A stretch of 64,000 nt of DNA from Burkholderiaceae bacterium (GTDB lineage: Bacteria > Pseudomonadota > Gammaproteobacteria > Burkholderiales > Burkholderiaceae_C). The DNA lies in NCBI GenBank assembly GCA_018780645.1, contig JADMJJ010000002.1, positions 241,070 through 305,069 on the forward strand, given 5' to 3'. The position numbers and the translations under genes are program-made. Of this stretch, positions 1 through 7,672 are shown one piece after another; within the stretch, counting starts at the first letter, position 1; each line of letters opens with the position of its first letter. The notes below the pieces were generated by a model that saw only the letters and a program-made list of their open reading frames with translations, did no database searches and was not told the origin of the DNA.

Positions 1-520
1 GCTGCAGCCAGGCGGGCGAAGCCACCAGCCTGTAGCGCGTTTCGAACAGCGGCCGGGCCGCCAGGCCGGGTGGAGGGTCGGTGGTGATGCGTATCACCGC
101 GTCGACGGACTCGTTGACCAGGTCGACCAAGCGGTCCTGCAGCATCAGGTCCAGCTCGACGCCGGGCCAGGCGCCCAGAAAACCCGGCAGCAGCGGCGTC
201 AGCCAGACTTGGCCCAGCACTGCCGGCGCGCTGATGCGCAGCCGCCCCGTTGGCGCCGCCCCCTGGCTGGCGGCCAGCGCCTGCACCTCGCGGGCCAGGG
301 CGGCGATCTGCCCGCAGCGCTGATAGACCTCGCGGCCCAGTTCGGTGACGCTGACCGAGCGAGTGGTGCGCTGCAGCAGCCGGGCGCCGACATGGGCCTC
401 CAGCCGGCCGACACTGCGGCTCACCGCCGAGGCGCTGAGCCCCAGCTGCCGGGCCGCAGCCGAAAAGCCCTGGGTGTCGACCACGCGGGCGAACACCAGC
501 ATCTCCGGAACCAGCTCCAT
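1..520 (-). CDS. LysR-family transcriptional regulator (partial, C-terminus outside window)
   Basis: The start codon is at 520 on the minus strand and about 173 residues are visible before the left window edge cuts the effector-binding domain. The N-terminal winged helix-turn-helix (residues ~2-60, with FSAAARQLGLSASAVSRSVG) is followed by a linker helix and the start of the LysR substrate-binding fold (RLRISAPAVLGQVWLTPL, later FETRYRLVASPAWL). LysR proteins usually run to about 300 residues, so a little over half is present. It is divergent from the EamA transporter at 638, and a 9-bp inverted repeat lies in the shared 117-bp gap. That is the classic arrangement for a LysR protein controlling its divergent neighbour; the effector is unknown. 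Confidence 0.93.
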   Translation of the reverse strand, partial: MELVPEMLVFARVVDTQGFSAAARQLGLSASAVSRSVGRLEAHVGARLLQRTTRSVSVTELGREVYQRCGQIAALAREVQALAASQGAAPTGRLRISAPAVLGQVWLTPLLPGFLGAWPGVELDLMLQDRLVDLVNESVDAVIRITTDPPPGLAARPLFETRYRLVASPAWLQ

Positions 521-538
521 GGCGTGCCCACTGTTGCG

Positions 539-565
539 TTTGATTCAACGATATTGTGAATCAAA
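539..565. promoter_or_regulatory. Probable LysR operator: 9-bp inverted repeat
   Basis: TTTGATTCA (539-547) and TGAATCAAA (557-565) are perfect inverted copies separated by 9 bp, in the gap between the divergent LysR gene (start 520) and EamA transporter gene (start 638). It contains the T-N11-A type dyad expected of LysR binding sites and stands out as AT-rich against GC-rich flanks. Binding by the adjacent regulator is inferred from position and symmetry. Confidence 0.6.
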
Positions 566-637
566 GCCGTATTGTTGGTTTGAAGGCTTTGACCGAAAGT
601 CCCTCCACGGCGCCCTGTTGGCGCAGGGAGCGGCGAA

Positions 638-1531
638 ATGCAAGTCAATACCTCGGGCGGCAGCTGGCGCATGGGCCTGGCCATGGCCCTGTCGGGCACC
701 ATAGGCCTGCTGGTCACCGAGAGCGGCCAGTCGCCGCTGGCGGTGGTGTTCTTCCGCTGCCTGATCGGTGGCGCCGGCCTGCTGGCCTGGCTCAGTGTCA
801 GCCGCGGCTGGCGCCCGCTGACGGCCACCCACTGGCGCTGGATCGCCATTGGCGCGCTGGCCCTGGTGTTCAACTGGGTCTGCCTGTTCTCGGCCTACCG
901 CTACAGCAGCGTGTCGGTGGCCACCGTGGTTTATCACACCCAGCCCTTCATGCTCTTGGTGCTGGCGGCCTGGGTGCAGGGTGAAAAACTCGATCGCACG
1001 CGCCTGCCCTGGCTGGTGCTGGCCTTCATCGGCGTGGGCTTCAGCGCCGGCTTCACGCTCGACGGCATGTCGCAGCAGGGTTTCTGGCCCGGCGCGCTGC
1101 TGGCCTGCGCCGCCGCCTTTCTGTACGCCGTGGCGACGCTGGCAGCGCAGCGGCTCAAGGGCCTGCCGCCGGCCCAGATCGCCGGCCTGCAGATGCTGAT
1201 AGGCACCGTGGTGCTGGCGCCCATGGCCCTGCCGCTGGATCAGACGCTGACCGTGCCCGGCCTGGCCGCCCTCTTGACCCTGGGTCTGGTGCACACCGCC
1301 GTGATGTACACGCTGATGTACGCCGCCTTCCAGCGCCTGGCCGCGCAGCAGGTGGCGGCCCTGTCCTTCATCTATCCGCTGGTCGCCCTGGTCGTCGACC
1401 TGGCCTACTTCCGCGTCAGCCTCAGCGCCGCCCAATGGTCCGGCATGGGCCTGATCCTGCTGGCCGTGGTGGCCAACCAGCGCGGGTGGCGCCTGGGCCT
1501 CAAGCCGAAGGCCCGGGCCCTGCAAGCCTGA
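638..1531 (+). CDS. DMT-superfamily transporter, EamA family
   Basis: The 297-residue protein is made almost wholly of hydrophobic segments, about ten transmembrane helices arranged as two EamA repeats, the usual length and layout of drug/metabolite transporters. Examples are MALSGTIGLLVTESGQS near the N-terminus and AQWSGMGLILLAVVAN near the end of repeat two. The ATG at 638 is preceded by a GCAGGGAG-like ribosome binding site. It would act in the inner membrane as an exporter or permease of small metabolites; substrate cannot be read from sequence. The divergent LysR gene is the likely regulator. Confidence 0.9.
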   Translation: MQVNTSGGSWRMGLAMALSGTIGLLVTESGQSPLAVVFFRCLIGGAGLLAWLSVSRGWRPLTATHWRWIAIGALALVFNWVCLFSAYRYSSVSVATVVYHTQPFMLLVLAAWVQGEKLDRTRLPWLVLAFIGVGFSAGFTLDGMSQQGFWPGALLACAAAFLYAVATLAAQRLKGLPPAQIAGLQMLIGTVVLAPMALPLDQTLTVPGLAALLTLGLVHTAVMYTLMYAAFQRLAAQQVAALSFIYPLVALVVDLAYFRVSLSAAQWSGMGLILLAVVANQRGWRLGLKPKARALQA

Positions 1532-1561
1532 GGAAATGAGCGGGGCCACTACACTGGCGCG

Positions 1562-2914
1562 GTGTCCCCTACCAGCCCATCCCCCACCTCCCAGCCCCTG
1601 TCGCAACTGCTGAGCCGCACCGCCGATGCGGTGCAGGCGGTGCGCGAGGGCCGCTCGCTGACCGATGTGCTGGCCCGCTGCCCGGCCGAGTTGCGTGGCG
1701 GCACCCAGGCGCTGAGCTTCCATGTGCTGCGCTGGATGGGCTCGGCCCAGGCCACCGCCAAGCTGATGGTGCCCAAGAACCCGCCACCGGCCGTCGATGC
1801 GCTGCTGACCACCGGCATCGCCCTGCTGTGGCCGGTCAAGGACCCGCCCTATCCCGATCACACGCTGGTGGACCAGGCCGTCACCGCGGCGCGCAAGCGC
1901 ACTCCTGCCAATGCCGCCTTCGTCAATGCCGTGCTGCGCCGCTTTCTGCGCGAGCGCGAGGCCCTGGTGGCAGCCGCCCAGCGTGATCCGCAGGGGGCCT
2001 TCAACCACCCGCCCTGGTGGATTGAGCGGGTGCGCAAGGACTGGCCGCAGCAGTGGCAGGCGGTGCTGCAGGCCAGCAACGAACATCCGCCGATGACCTT
2101 GCGCGTCAACGCCCGCCATGGCACGGCCGAGGCCTATGTGGCCCGGCTGGCCGAGCGCGGCATTGCCGCCCGCGTGCTGGGCGCGCTGGCGCCGCAGGCG
2201 GTGGTGCTGGCCCGGGCCGTGCCGGTGACCCAGCTGCCCGGCTTTGCCGAGGGCGAGGTCTCGGTGCAGGACGCCGCCGCCCAACTGGCCGCGCCGCTGG
2301 TTGTCGGCCGCAACCTGCCGCCCGAGGCCGGCGAGCCGCTGGCCGCAGGCGCCCGCGTGCTCGACGCCTGCGCCGCCCCGGGCGGCAAGACCGCCCACCT
2401 GCTGGAGCTGGCCGATCTGGACCTGCAGGCGCTGGACAGCGACCCGACCCGCCTCACCCGCGTCAAGGACACGCTGGATCGCATCCGGCAGAGCGCCCAG
2501 CTGAGCGCCGCCGACGCCCGCCACCCCGCCACCTGGTGGGACGGCAAACCGTTCGACGCCATCCTGCTCGACGCCCCCTGCAGCGCCTCGGGCATCGTGC
2601 GCCGCCACCCCGATGTGCGCTGGCTGCGCCGCAACAGCGACATCGGCAATTTGGTGCGTACGCAAAGCGAGCTGCTGGAGGCGCTGTGGCCGCTGCTCAA
2701 GCCGGGCGGGCGCCTGGTGTACGCCACCTGCTCGCTGTTCAAGGACGAGGGCCAGGCCCAGGTCGATGCATTTTTGCAACGCCATGGAGACGCAAAAAGC
2801 GTGCAACACGCGCCGTTCACCGGACATCTGCTGCCGCTGCCCGAAAATCCGGGCATGGCCGCCGAGCCGGCGGCTTACGATGGGTTCTTCTACGCCCTGC
2901 TGGTCAAGACCTGA
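1562..2914 (+). CDS. rsmB: 16S rRNA (cytosine-967-C5)-methyltransferase RsmB
   Basis: A 450-residue protein beginning with GTG at 1562. The N-terminal NusB-like RNA-binding domain (residues ~10-140) is followed by a Rossmann SAM-dependent methyltransferase domain. Visible motifs are DACAAPGGKTAHLLEL (SAM binding), LDAPCSASGIVRRHPDVRW, which contains the conserved PCS cysteine, and VYATCSLFKDE, which contains the catalytic TCS cysteine of the RsmB/Nop2 family. It methylates C967 of 16S rRNA. Length is typical. It heads the conserved rsmB - DUF4390 - ntrY - ntrX order seen in Burkholderiales, with short gaps implying co-transcription. Confidence 0.96.
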   Translation: MSPTSPSPTSQPLSQLLSRTADAVQAVREGRSLTDVLARCPAELRGGTQALSFHVLRWMGSAQATAKLMVPKNPPPAVDALLTTGIALLWPVKDPPYPDHTLVDQAVTAARKRTPANAAFVNAVLRRFLREREALVAAAQRDPQGAFNHPPWWIERVRKDWPQQWQAVLQASNEHPPMTLRVNARHGTAEAYVARLAERGIAARVLGALAPQAVVLARAVPVTQLPGFAEGEVSVQDAAAQLAAPLVVGRNLPPEAGEPLAAGARVLDACAAPGGKTAHLLELADLDLQALDSDPTRLTRVKDTLDRIRQSAQLSAADARHPATWWDGKPFDAILLDAPCSASGIVRRHPDVRWLRRNSDIGNLVRTQSELLEALWPLLKPGGRLVYATCSLFKDEGQAQVDAFLQRHGDAKSVQHAPFTGHLLPLPENPGMAAEPAAYDGFFYALLVKT

Positions 2915-2933
2915 CGCTTTCTTCGCATCCCCC

Positions 2934-3566
2934 GTGCCTGCCGCCTTGTTACCTTCAGCCCCCCTTGTGAGGCGTGCCCCGGGCACGCTGGGCGCGCTGC
3001 GTGGTCTGCTGCTGGCCTGGGTGCTGCTGCTGTGCGGGCTTCTGCTGCTCGCGCCGCAGGCGCAGGCCCAGGGCATAGAGCTGACCACCCTGAAGGCCGA
3101 GCGTGACGAAGACGCGCTGAGCCTGAGCTTCAACACCGTCTATGAATTGCCCCGGCCGGTGGAGGACGCGCTGCAGAAGGGCGTGCCGATCTACTTCACC
3201 GCCGAGGTGTCCATCTATCGCACCCGCTGGTACTGGCGCGACGCCCGCGTGGCCCGCGTCAGCCGCAGCTGGCGCCTGGCCTGGCAGCCGCTGACCCGGC
3301 AATACCGCGTCAGCACCGGCGGGCTGAACCAGACCTATGGCTCGCTGCACGAGGCGCTGAACGCGATGCGCGGCGCCCAGGGCTGGCGCATCGCCGAGCT
3401 CAGCCAGCTCGAGGACGACGCCAAGCACTACCTCGAATTCAGCTACAAGCTCGACACCAGCCAGCTGCCGCGGCCGATGCAGATCGGCCTGGGGTCGCCC
3501 GAGGGCTGGGCACTGCAGGTCGCGCGCAATATGACCGTTGACCTGGCCGTGCGCGGCACACCATGA
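2934..3566 (+). CDS. DUF4390 domain-containing exported protein
   Basis: About 210 residues. The start is ambiguous: GTG at 2934 is chosen, GTG at 2967 is equally in frame and also gives a good signal peptide (hydrophobic LLLAWVLLLCGLLLLA followed by QAQAQ). The mature part has aromatic, Arg-rich stretches typical of DUF4390 (YFTAEVSIYRTRWYWRD, WRLAWQPLTRQYRVSTGG). The function of the family is unknown. It lies between rsmB and ntrY and overlaps ntrY by 4 bp (ATGA), so it is probably translationally coupled to the kinase. A periplasmic or envelope role connected to the kinase is only a guess from context. Confidence 0.85.
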   Translation: MPAALLPSAPLVRRAPGTLGALRGLLLAWVLLLCGLLLLAPQAQAQGIELTTLKAERDEDALSLSFNTVYELPRPVEDALQKGVPIYFTAEVSIYRTRWYWRDARVARVSRSWRLAWQPLTRQYRVSTGGLNQTYGSLHEALNAMRGAQGWRIAELSQLEDDAKHYLEFSYKLDTSQLPRPMQIGLGSPEGWALQVARNMTVDLAVRGTP

Positions 3567-5842
3567 CCAAATCCGCGCGATGGGTGTGGCTGGTCGCCGT
3601 GGTGGCCGTGACGGGGGCTTGCGGCGTGCTGGCCTTTCTGCTGTCGATCAGCGCCACCGCCGAGCGGGGGTTTTTCGAGCGCCACTACGTCTGGCTGTTC
3701 TGGGTCAATATGGCCGTGGCCGCGGCCCTGGTGGTGGTCATAGGCCTGGCCGCCGTGCGCCTGGTGGTGCGGGTGCGCAGCGGCAAGTTCGGCAGCCGGC
3801 TGCTGCTCAAGCTGGCCGGCATCTTTGCGCTGGTCGGCGTGGTGCCGGGGGTGCTGATCTACACCGTCTCCTACCAATTCGTCTCGCGCTCGATCGACAG
3901 CTGGTTCGACCAGCGCCTGGCCACCGCGCTGGACGCCGGCCTGAACCTGGGCCGCGTCACCCTGGACGCGCTGGTCAATGACCTGGGCACCAAGACGCGC
4001 AGCACCGCCGAGCGCCTGTCGGAGCGCTCCAACGAGGGCCTCAACAGCCCGCAGCCGCTGCAGCTGGAGCGCATGCGCGAGCAGCTGTCGGCGCAGACGC
4101 TGTCGCTGATCGGCGCCGGCGGGCAGATCCTGGTCACCGTGGGCGGCGATGCACTGTCTCTGACGCCCGACCGTCCCGCCACCTCGCTGCTGCGCCAGGT
4201 GCGCATGACCGGCGTGGTCAGCCAGCTCGAGGGCCTGGACGAGGACGCCGCCACCGTGCAGGGCCGGGCCCGCATCCGCGCCATCGCCCTGGTGCCCAAT
4301 GCCGAGCTGTCGCTGGGCAGCGGCGACCGTTATCTGATGGTGGTGCAGCTGGTGCCGGGCAGCATCGTCAACAACGCGCTGGTGGTGCAGACCGCCTTCC
4401 GCGAATACCAGCAGCGCGCGCTGGAGCGCGACGGCCTGCGCCGCATGTACATCGGCACCCTGACCCTGGTGCTGATACTGGCCGTGTTCGCGGCGTTGCT
4501 GCTGGCCGTCACTTTAGGCAACCAGCTCGCGCGGCCGCTGCTGCTGCTGGCCGACGGCGTGCGCCAGGTGGCCAAGGGCGACCTGACGCGCAAGCCGGTG
4601 CTGACCTCGCGCGACGAACTCGGCGGCCTGACCCGCAGCTTTGCAGAGATGACCGAGCAGCTGGCCGATGCCCGCGGCATGGTCGAGCTCAGCGTCGCCC
4701 AGTTGGAAGGCGCGCGCACCAATCTGCAGACGATTCTGGACAACCTCACCGCCGGTGTGATCGTGTTCGACCATGAGCGCCGCATCGAGACCGTCAACCC
4801 GGGGGCCACGCGCATCCTGCGCCTGCCGCTGTTCGCCTACCGTGGCCGCAGGCTCGAGGAGGTGCCCGAGCTGGAGGCCTTTGCCCAGGGCGTGTGGCAG
4901 CGCTTCGACCAACACAAGTCCAGCCCCGAGGACGGCGAGCGCGACCTCTGGCAGGACAGCTTCGAGCTGCAGACCGGCAAGGAGCGCGACGTGCTGACCC
5001 TGCTGGTGCGGGGTGCGGTCTTGCCCCAGGACTCGCGACTGATGGTGTTCGATGACATCAGCGAAGTCGTCTCCGCGCAGCGCTCGGCCGCCTGGAGCGA
5101 GGTCGCGCGGCGCCTGGCCCACGAGATCAAGAACCCGCTGACGCCGATCCAGCTCTCGGCCGAACGGCTGCAACACAAGCTCGAGAGCAAGCTCGAAGGC
5201 GCCGACCAGGCGATGCTGGTGCGCTCGGTGGGCACCATCGTCAACCAGGTGCAGGCGATGAAGCAGCTGGTCAACGAGTTCCGCGACTACGCCCGCCTGC
5301 CCGCCGCCAATCTGACACCGCTGGATCTGAATGCGCTGGTCGCCGAGGTGCTGACGCTCTATGCCCCGGCGCAGGAAGCCGGCCACCTGGTGGCCGAGCT
5401 GGCCGTGGCACCACCACAAATCGTTGGCGACGCCACCCAGCTGCGCCAGGTCATACACAACCTGGTGCAGAACGCGCTGGACGCCACCGCCGAGCGCGAA
5501 CAGGGCCGCGTGCGCGTGCGCACCGAGGTGGCCAGCAACGAGGCCGGCGAACTGCGCGCACTGCGCCTGCAAGTCATAGACAATGGCCCCGGTTTCCCGG
5601 AAAAAGTGCTCAAGCGCGCCTTCGAACCCTATGTCACCACCAAGGCCAAAGGCACCGGATTGGGCCTGGCGGTGGTGAAGAAAATCGCCGACGAACACGG
5701 CGCTCGCATACGCATCACCAACTTGCACGACCGCGGCGATGAGGCCCAGCCGGTGACCGGTTCGCAAGTTTCGTTATCATTTTCAAAACTCGCGACTGCA
5801 CCGAGCCCCGTCAGCCCCGCTGACGAGCCCAGGCCCGCGTGA
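3563..5842 (+). CDS. ntrY: NtrY-like membrane sensor histidine kinase
   Basis: A 759-residue kinase. N-terminal transmembrane helices (residues ~8-30, 45-70, 80-105) and a further helix near residues 295-318 flank a sensing region. They are followed by HAMP (ARPLLLLADGVRQVAKGDLT), a PAS-like domain (LDNLTAGVIVFDHERRIETV) and the catalytic core. The H box is ARRLAHEIKNPLTPIQLSA with phospho-acceptor His520. The N box (NLVQNALDATAE), G1 (DNGPGFPE) and G2 (KGTGLGLAVVKKI) are intact. Length and layout match NtrY, the nitrogen/redox sensor partner of NtrX. The response regulator gene starts 14 bp downstream. Confidence 0.92.
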   Translation: MTKSARWVWLVAVVAVTGACGVLAFLLSISATAERGFFERHYVWLFWVNMAVAAALVVVIGLAAVRLVVRVRSGKFGSRLLLKLAGIFALVGVVPGVLIYTVSYQFVSRSIDSWFDQRLATALDAGLNLGRVTLDALVNDLGTKTRSTAERLSERSNEGLNSPQPLQLERMREQLSAQTLSLIGAGGQILVTVGGDALSLTPDRPATSLLRQVRMTGVVSQLEGLDEDAATVQGRARIRAIALVPNAELSLGSGDRYLMVVQLVPGSIVNNALVVQTAFREYQQRALERDGLRRMYIGTLTLVLILAVFAALLLAVTLGNQLARPLLLLADGVRQVAKGDLTRKPVLTSRDELGGLTRSFAEMTEQLADARGMVELSVAQLEGARTNLQTILDNLTAGVIVFDHERRIETVNPGATRILRLPLFAYRGRRLEEVPELEAFAQGVWQRFDQHKSSPEDGERDLWQDSFELQTGKERDVLTLLVRGAVLPQDSRLMVFDDISEVVSAQRSAAWSEVARRLAHEIKNPLTPIQLSAERLQHKLESKLEGADQAMLVRSVGTIVNQVQAMKQLVNEFRDYARLPAANLTPLDLNALVAEVLTLYAPAQEAGHLVAELAVAPPQIVGDATQLRQVIHNLVQNALDATAEREQGRVRVRTEVASNEAGELRALRLQVIDNGPGFPEKVLKRAFEPYVTTKAKGTGLGLAVVKKIADEHGARIRITNLHDRGDEAQPVTGSQVSLSFSKLATAPSPVSPADEPRPA

Positions 5843-5855
5843 ACAGCAGGCACTC

Positions 5856-6545
5856 ATGGCAACCATACTTGTAGTCGATGACGAACTGGGCATACGTGCC
5901 CTGCTCTCCGAAATTCTCAGTGACGAAGGTCACACGATCGAGCTCGCCGAAAACGCCGCTCAGGCCCGCGCCTGCCGCGAACGGATGCGGCCCGACCTGG
6001 TGCTGCTCGACATCTGGATGCCCGATGTCGATGGCATCAGCCTGCTCAAGGAGTGGGGCGCCGCCGGCCAGCTGAGCATGCCGGTGATCATGATGAGCGG
6101 CCACGGCACCATTGACACGGCGGTCGAGGCCACCAAGTTCGGCGCCATCGCCTTCCTGGAAAAACCGATCACCCTGCAAAAGCTGCTGCGCGCCGTCGAG
6201 CAGGCCCTGGTCAAGGCCGCCCCCCGCCCGCTGCCCGGCGCCGTGACCTATACCCGCGTTGACCTGATGAGCAACGGCACCCCCGGCATCAGCAGCCCCC
6301 TGACCAGCACCGCCCAGCCGGCCATGGTCAGCATGGGCCTGCAGTCCGAACAGGTGTTCGAACTCGATCGCCCGCTGCGCGAAGCCCGTGACGCCTTCGA
6401 AAAATCCTACTTCGAATTCCACCTCGCCAAGGAACACGGCTCGATGACGCGCGTGGCCGAGAAAACCGGCCTGGAGCGCACCCACCTCTATCGCAAGCTC
6501 AAGCAGCTGGGAGTCGATCTCAGCCGCAATAAAAAGGGCGTCTGA
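5856..6545 (+). CDS. NtrX-like response regulator lacking the AAA+ domain (receiver plus Fis-type HTH)
   Basis: The 229-residue protein has a receiver domain (residues ~3-120; acidic pair in VVDDELG, phospho-acceptor Asp52 in LLDIWMPDVDG, Lys in FLEKPI). A ~50-residue Thr/Ser/Pro-rich linker follows, then a Fis-type helix-turn-helix (residues ~175-229; MTRVAEKTGLERTHLYRKLK). Canonical NtrX is about 450 residues with a sigma-54-activating ATPase between these parts; nothing like Walker A or GAFTGA is present. The encoded protein therefore cannot be a sigma-54 activator and should act by direct DNA binding, as PrrA/ActR-type regulators do. Paired with the kinase gene immediately upstream. Confidence 0.9.
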   Translation: MATILVVDDELGIRALLSEILSDEGHTIELAENAAQARACRERMRPDLVLLDIWMPDVDGISLLKEWGAAGQLSMPVIMMSGHGTIDTAVEATKFGAIAFLEKPITLQKLLRAVEQALVKAAPRPLPGAVTYTRVDLMSNGTPGISSPLTSTAQPAMVSMGLQSEQVFELDRPLREARDAFEKSYFEFHLAKEHGSMTRVAEKTGLERTHLYRKLKQLGVDLSRNKKGV

Positions 6546-6546
6546 T

Positions 6547-6572
6547 TTGACGTGAATCTTCTGGTGTATACT
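6547..6572 (+). promoter_or_regulatory. Candidate promoter of tRNA-Phe
   Basis: TTGACG (6547-6552) and a near-consensus TATACT (6567-6572) precede the tRNA by about 50 bp. The spacer is only 14 bp, shorter than the 16-18 bp optimum, so the -10 element is the stronger part of the call. The -35 element lies immediately after the ntrX-like stop codon. Confidence 0.5.
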
Positions 6573-6621
6573 GCGAGGCTTCACGCGATGGCCGCAATGC
6601 CTGACCGTCGATAAAGATAAT

Positions 6622-6697
6622 GGCCAAGTAGCTCAGTCGGTAGAGCAACGGATTGAAAATCCGTGTGTCGGTGGTTCGATTCCGCCCTTGGCCACCA
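6622..6697 (+). tRNA. tRNA-Phe (GAA anticodon)
   Basis: A 76-nt cloverleaf can be drawn. The acceptor stem pairs GGCCAAG with CTTGGCC, the D-arm contains AGCTCAGTCGGTAGAGC, and the anticodon stem ACGGA/TCCGT encloses loop TTGAAAA with anticodon GAA. The T-arm carries GGTTCGATTCC and a CCA end is encoded. A strong hairpin terminator follows within 6 nt. The 3' end of this tRNA is a plausible attachment site for the integrase whose remnant lies 1 kb downstream. Confidence 0.97.
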
Positions 6698-6702
6698 AAC
6701 GC

Positions 6703-6732
6703 AAATGGCTCCCCCCGTGGGAGCCATTTTCG
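6703..6732 (+). terminator. Rho-independent terminator of tRNA-Phe
   Basis: An 11-bp perfect stem (AAATGGCTCCC at 6703-6713 with GGGAGCCATTT at 6719-6729) encloses loop CCCGT and runs into TTTTCGTTT. It begins 6 nt after the CCA end of the tRNA, as expected for termination of a monocistronic tRNA transcript. Confidence 0.88.
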
Positions 6733-6777
6733 TTTGGCGGCTGGACGGGCGGATGAGAACCACCGAGTGGTTCGCTC

Positions 6778-6842
6778 TGTGACAGTCCAGTGGACTGTCA
6801 CAGGACGTTGCGCAGCAACGGTCCGCAGTGCCCTCCGGGCAC
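6778..6842. repeat. Three tandem short hairpins downstream of tRNA-Phe
   Basis: Three perfect inverted repeats follow each other almost without gaps. They are TGTGACAGTCC/GGACTGTCACA (6778-6802, 3-nt loop), CGTTGC/GCAACG (6806-6820, 3-nt loop) and GTGCCC/GGGCAC (6828-6842, 3-nt loop). No gene was recognised between the terminator at 6732 and the ATG at 7028, a 295-bp stretch. The cluster looks like a REP-type or recombination-associated element rather than a terminator, since no T-run follows. It lies at the start of the region thought to be an integration scar. Confidence 0.5.
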
Positions 6843-7027
6843 GGAGGATGACCGGATCGGCCTGAGCCGAGACGGGCACATTCCGCTGGCGGCTACACTC
6901 GCCCTCAGCCCACAAGCACTTGTGCGAGAGCCCCGCACAGGAATCTGGTCGGGGCTCTTCTACAACTCGACTTCACGCCAACAAACCAGCTTGTCTGGGA
7001 CGACGTGTTTGGCAATCCGGAGCGGCA

Positions 7028-7270
7028 ATGGGTGAGCTGACAAACGCGGTCCGATTGGAACTGCTTGCAATTGGCATATCGCCGATCCTCCTGGTTAGCG
7101 CACTTGCCTGGTTTTTTCGCGCACACCTGCAGCAATCGCTTGCCAAAAGGCTCAACGCGCACACCGAGCAAGTGAAGCTAGATGCTCAGCGCGAGATTGA
7201 GGCCTACAAGGTATCCCTCATCGCGAGCGTGGAACGTCAGAAGGCCCAGTCTGAGCTGAAAAGGCGATAG
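7028..7270 (+). CDS. Membrane-anchored coiled-coil protein, N-terminal part (probably frameshifted gene)
   Basis: An 80-codon reading frame from ATG 7028. Residues ~9-30 form one transmembrane helix (LLAIGISPILLVSALAWFF). The remainder is a charged helix likely to be coiled coil (LNAHTEQVKLDAQREIEAYK, then VERQKAQSELK) that stops at TAG 7268-7270. The frame one base back continues without a stop from 7255 into the reading frame that ends at 7668. A shift in the AAAA run at 7259-7262 would join the two into one protein of about 213 residues (ELKKAIAIKHATLEYEAIVL across the join). Composition is more AT-rich than its neighbours. No family function recognised. Confidence 0.55.
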   Translation: MGELTNAVRLELLAIGISPILLVSALAWFFRAHLQQSLAKRLNAHTEQVKLDAQREIEAYKVSLIASVERQKAQSELKRR

Positions 7271-7305
7271 CTATCAAGCACGCGACGCTCGAATACGAAG
7301 CGATC

Positions 7306-7668
7306 GTGCTGCTACACGCGCGCCTCGCCGAGGTGCCCACCGAAGTTCTGTCCGTGGCGCAGTACGTTCCGCCAGGTGGCCGCACCGAGGACCAGCGAGT
7401 CCAGGCTTGCAGCAAGCTCGTCAAGAAGCTGGAACTTCTCACTGAGGCAGCAGAGGGCGCTCATTTGTTTATCACGCCTCGGCAGAGCCTGGCCGTGATC
7501 GATTTGAAAGAAGATTTGCTCGCCCTCGTGCGTGACCATCTCAACGACGAGACCGACGCTGTGCCGTCAGACGAGGAACGCAAAGCGGTCAACGCTACCT
7601 CGGCAAAGCTGCGCAACAGTTTGCGAGACCGAGTGGCCAACCTGATTCAATTGGCAGAGGCCGAGTAA
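7306..7668 (+). CDS. Hypothetical protein, likely C-terminal half of the frameshifted gene at 7028
   Basis: The frame is open from 7255 and has a GTG at 7306. It encodes a mostly helical, charged protein (LLTEAAEGAHLFITPRQS, then ERKAVNATSAKLRNSLRDRV) ending at TAA 7668. It has no convincing ribosome binding site of its own. Its sequence continues the coiled-coil helix of the upstream frame, so it is best read as the 3' part of one gene broken by a single-base frameshift or an assembly error. Function unknown. It sits inside the AT-richer tract between tRNA-Phe and the integrase remnant, consistent with acquired DNA. Confidence 0.45.
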   Translation: MLLHARLAEVPTEVLSVAQYVPPGGRTEDQRVQACSKLVKKLELLTEAAEGAHLFITPRQSLAVIDLKEDLLALVRDHLNDETDAVPSDEERKAVNATSAKLRNSLRDRVANLIQLAEAE

Positions 7669-7672
7669 CCCA

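Noticed and set aside
421..3136. Long minus-strand reading frames across the EamA, rsmB and DUF4390 genes
   Set aside because: They are GC-rich shadow frames antisense to recognised genes, full of Gln/Gly/His/Arg runs and with no family resemblance. The same reasoning was applied to the many other opposite-strand frames in the window.
6778..6842. CRISPR-like or terminator array
   Set aside because: The three hairpins differ in sequence, have no spacer regularity and no T-run; no CRISPR-like repeat was found anywhere in the window.
7255..7270. Programmed -1 frameshift site
   Set aside because: The A-run is short (AAAAGG) and does not match a canonical X XXY YYZ heptamer, and no convincing stimulatory stem was seen nearby, so mutation or assembly error is more likely.
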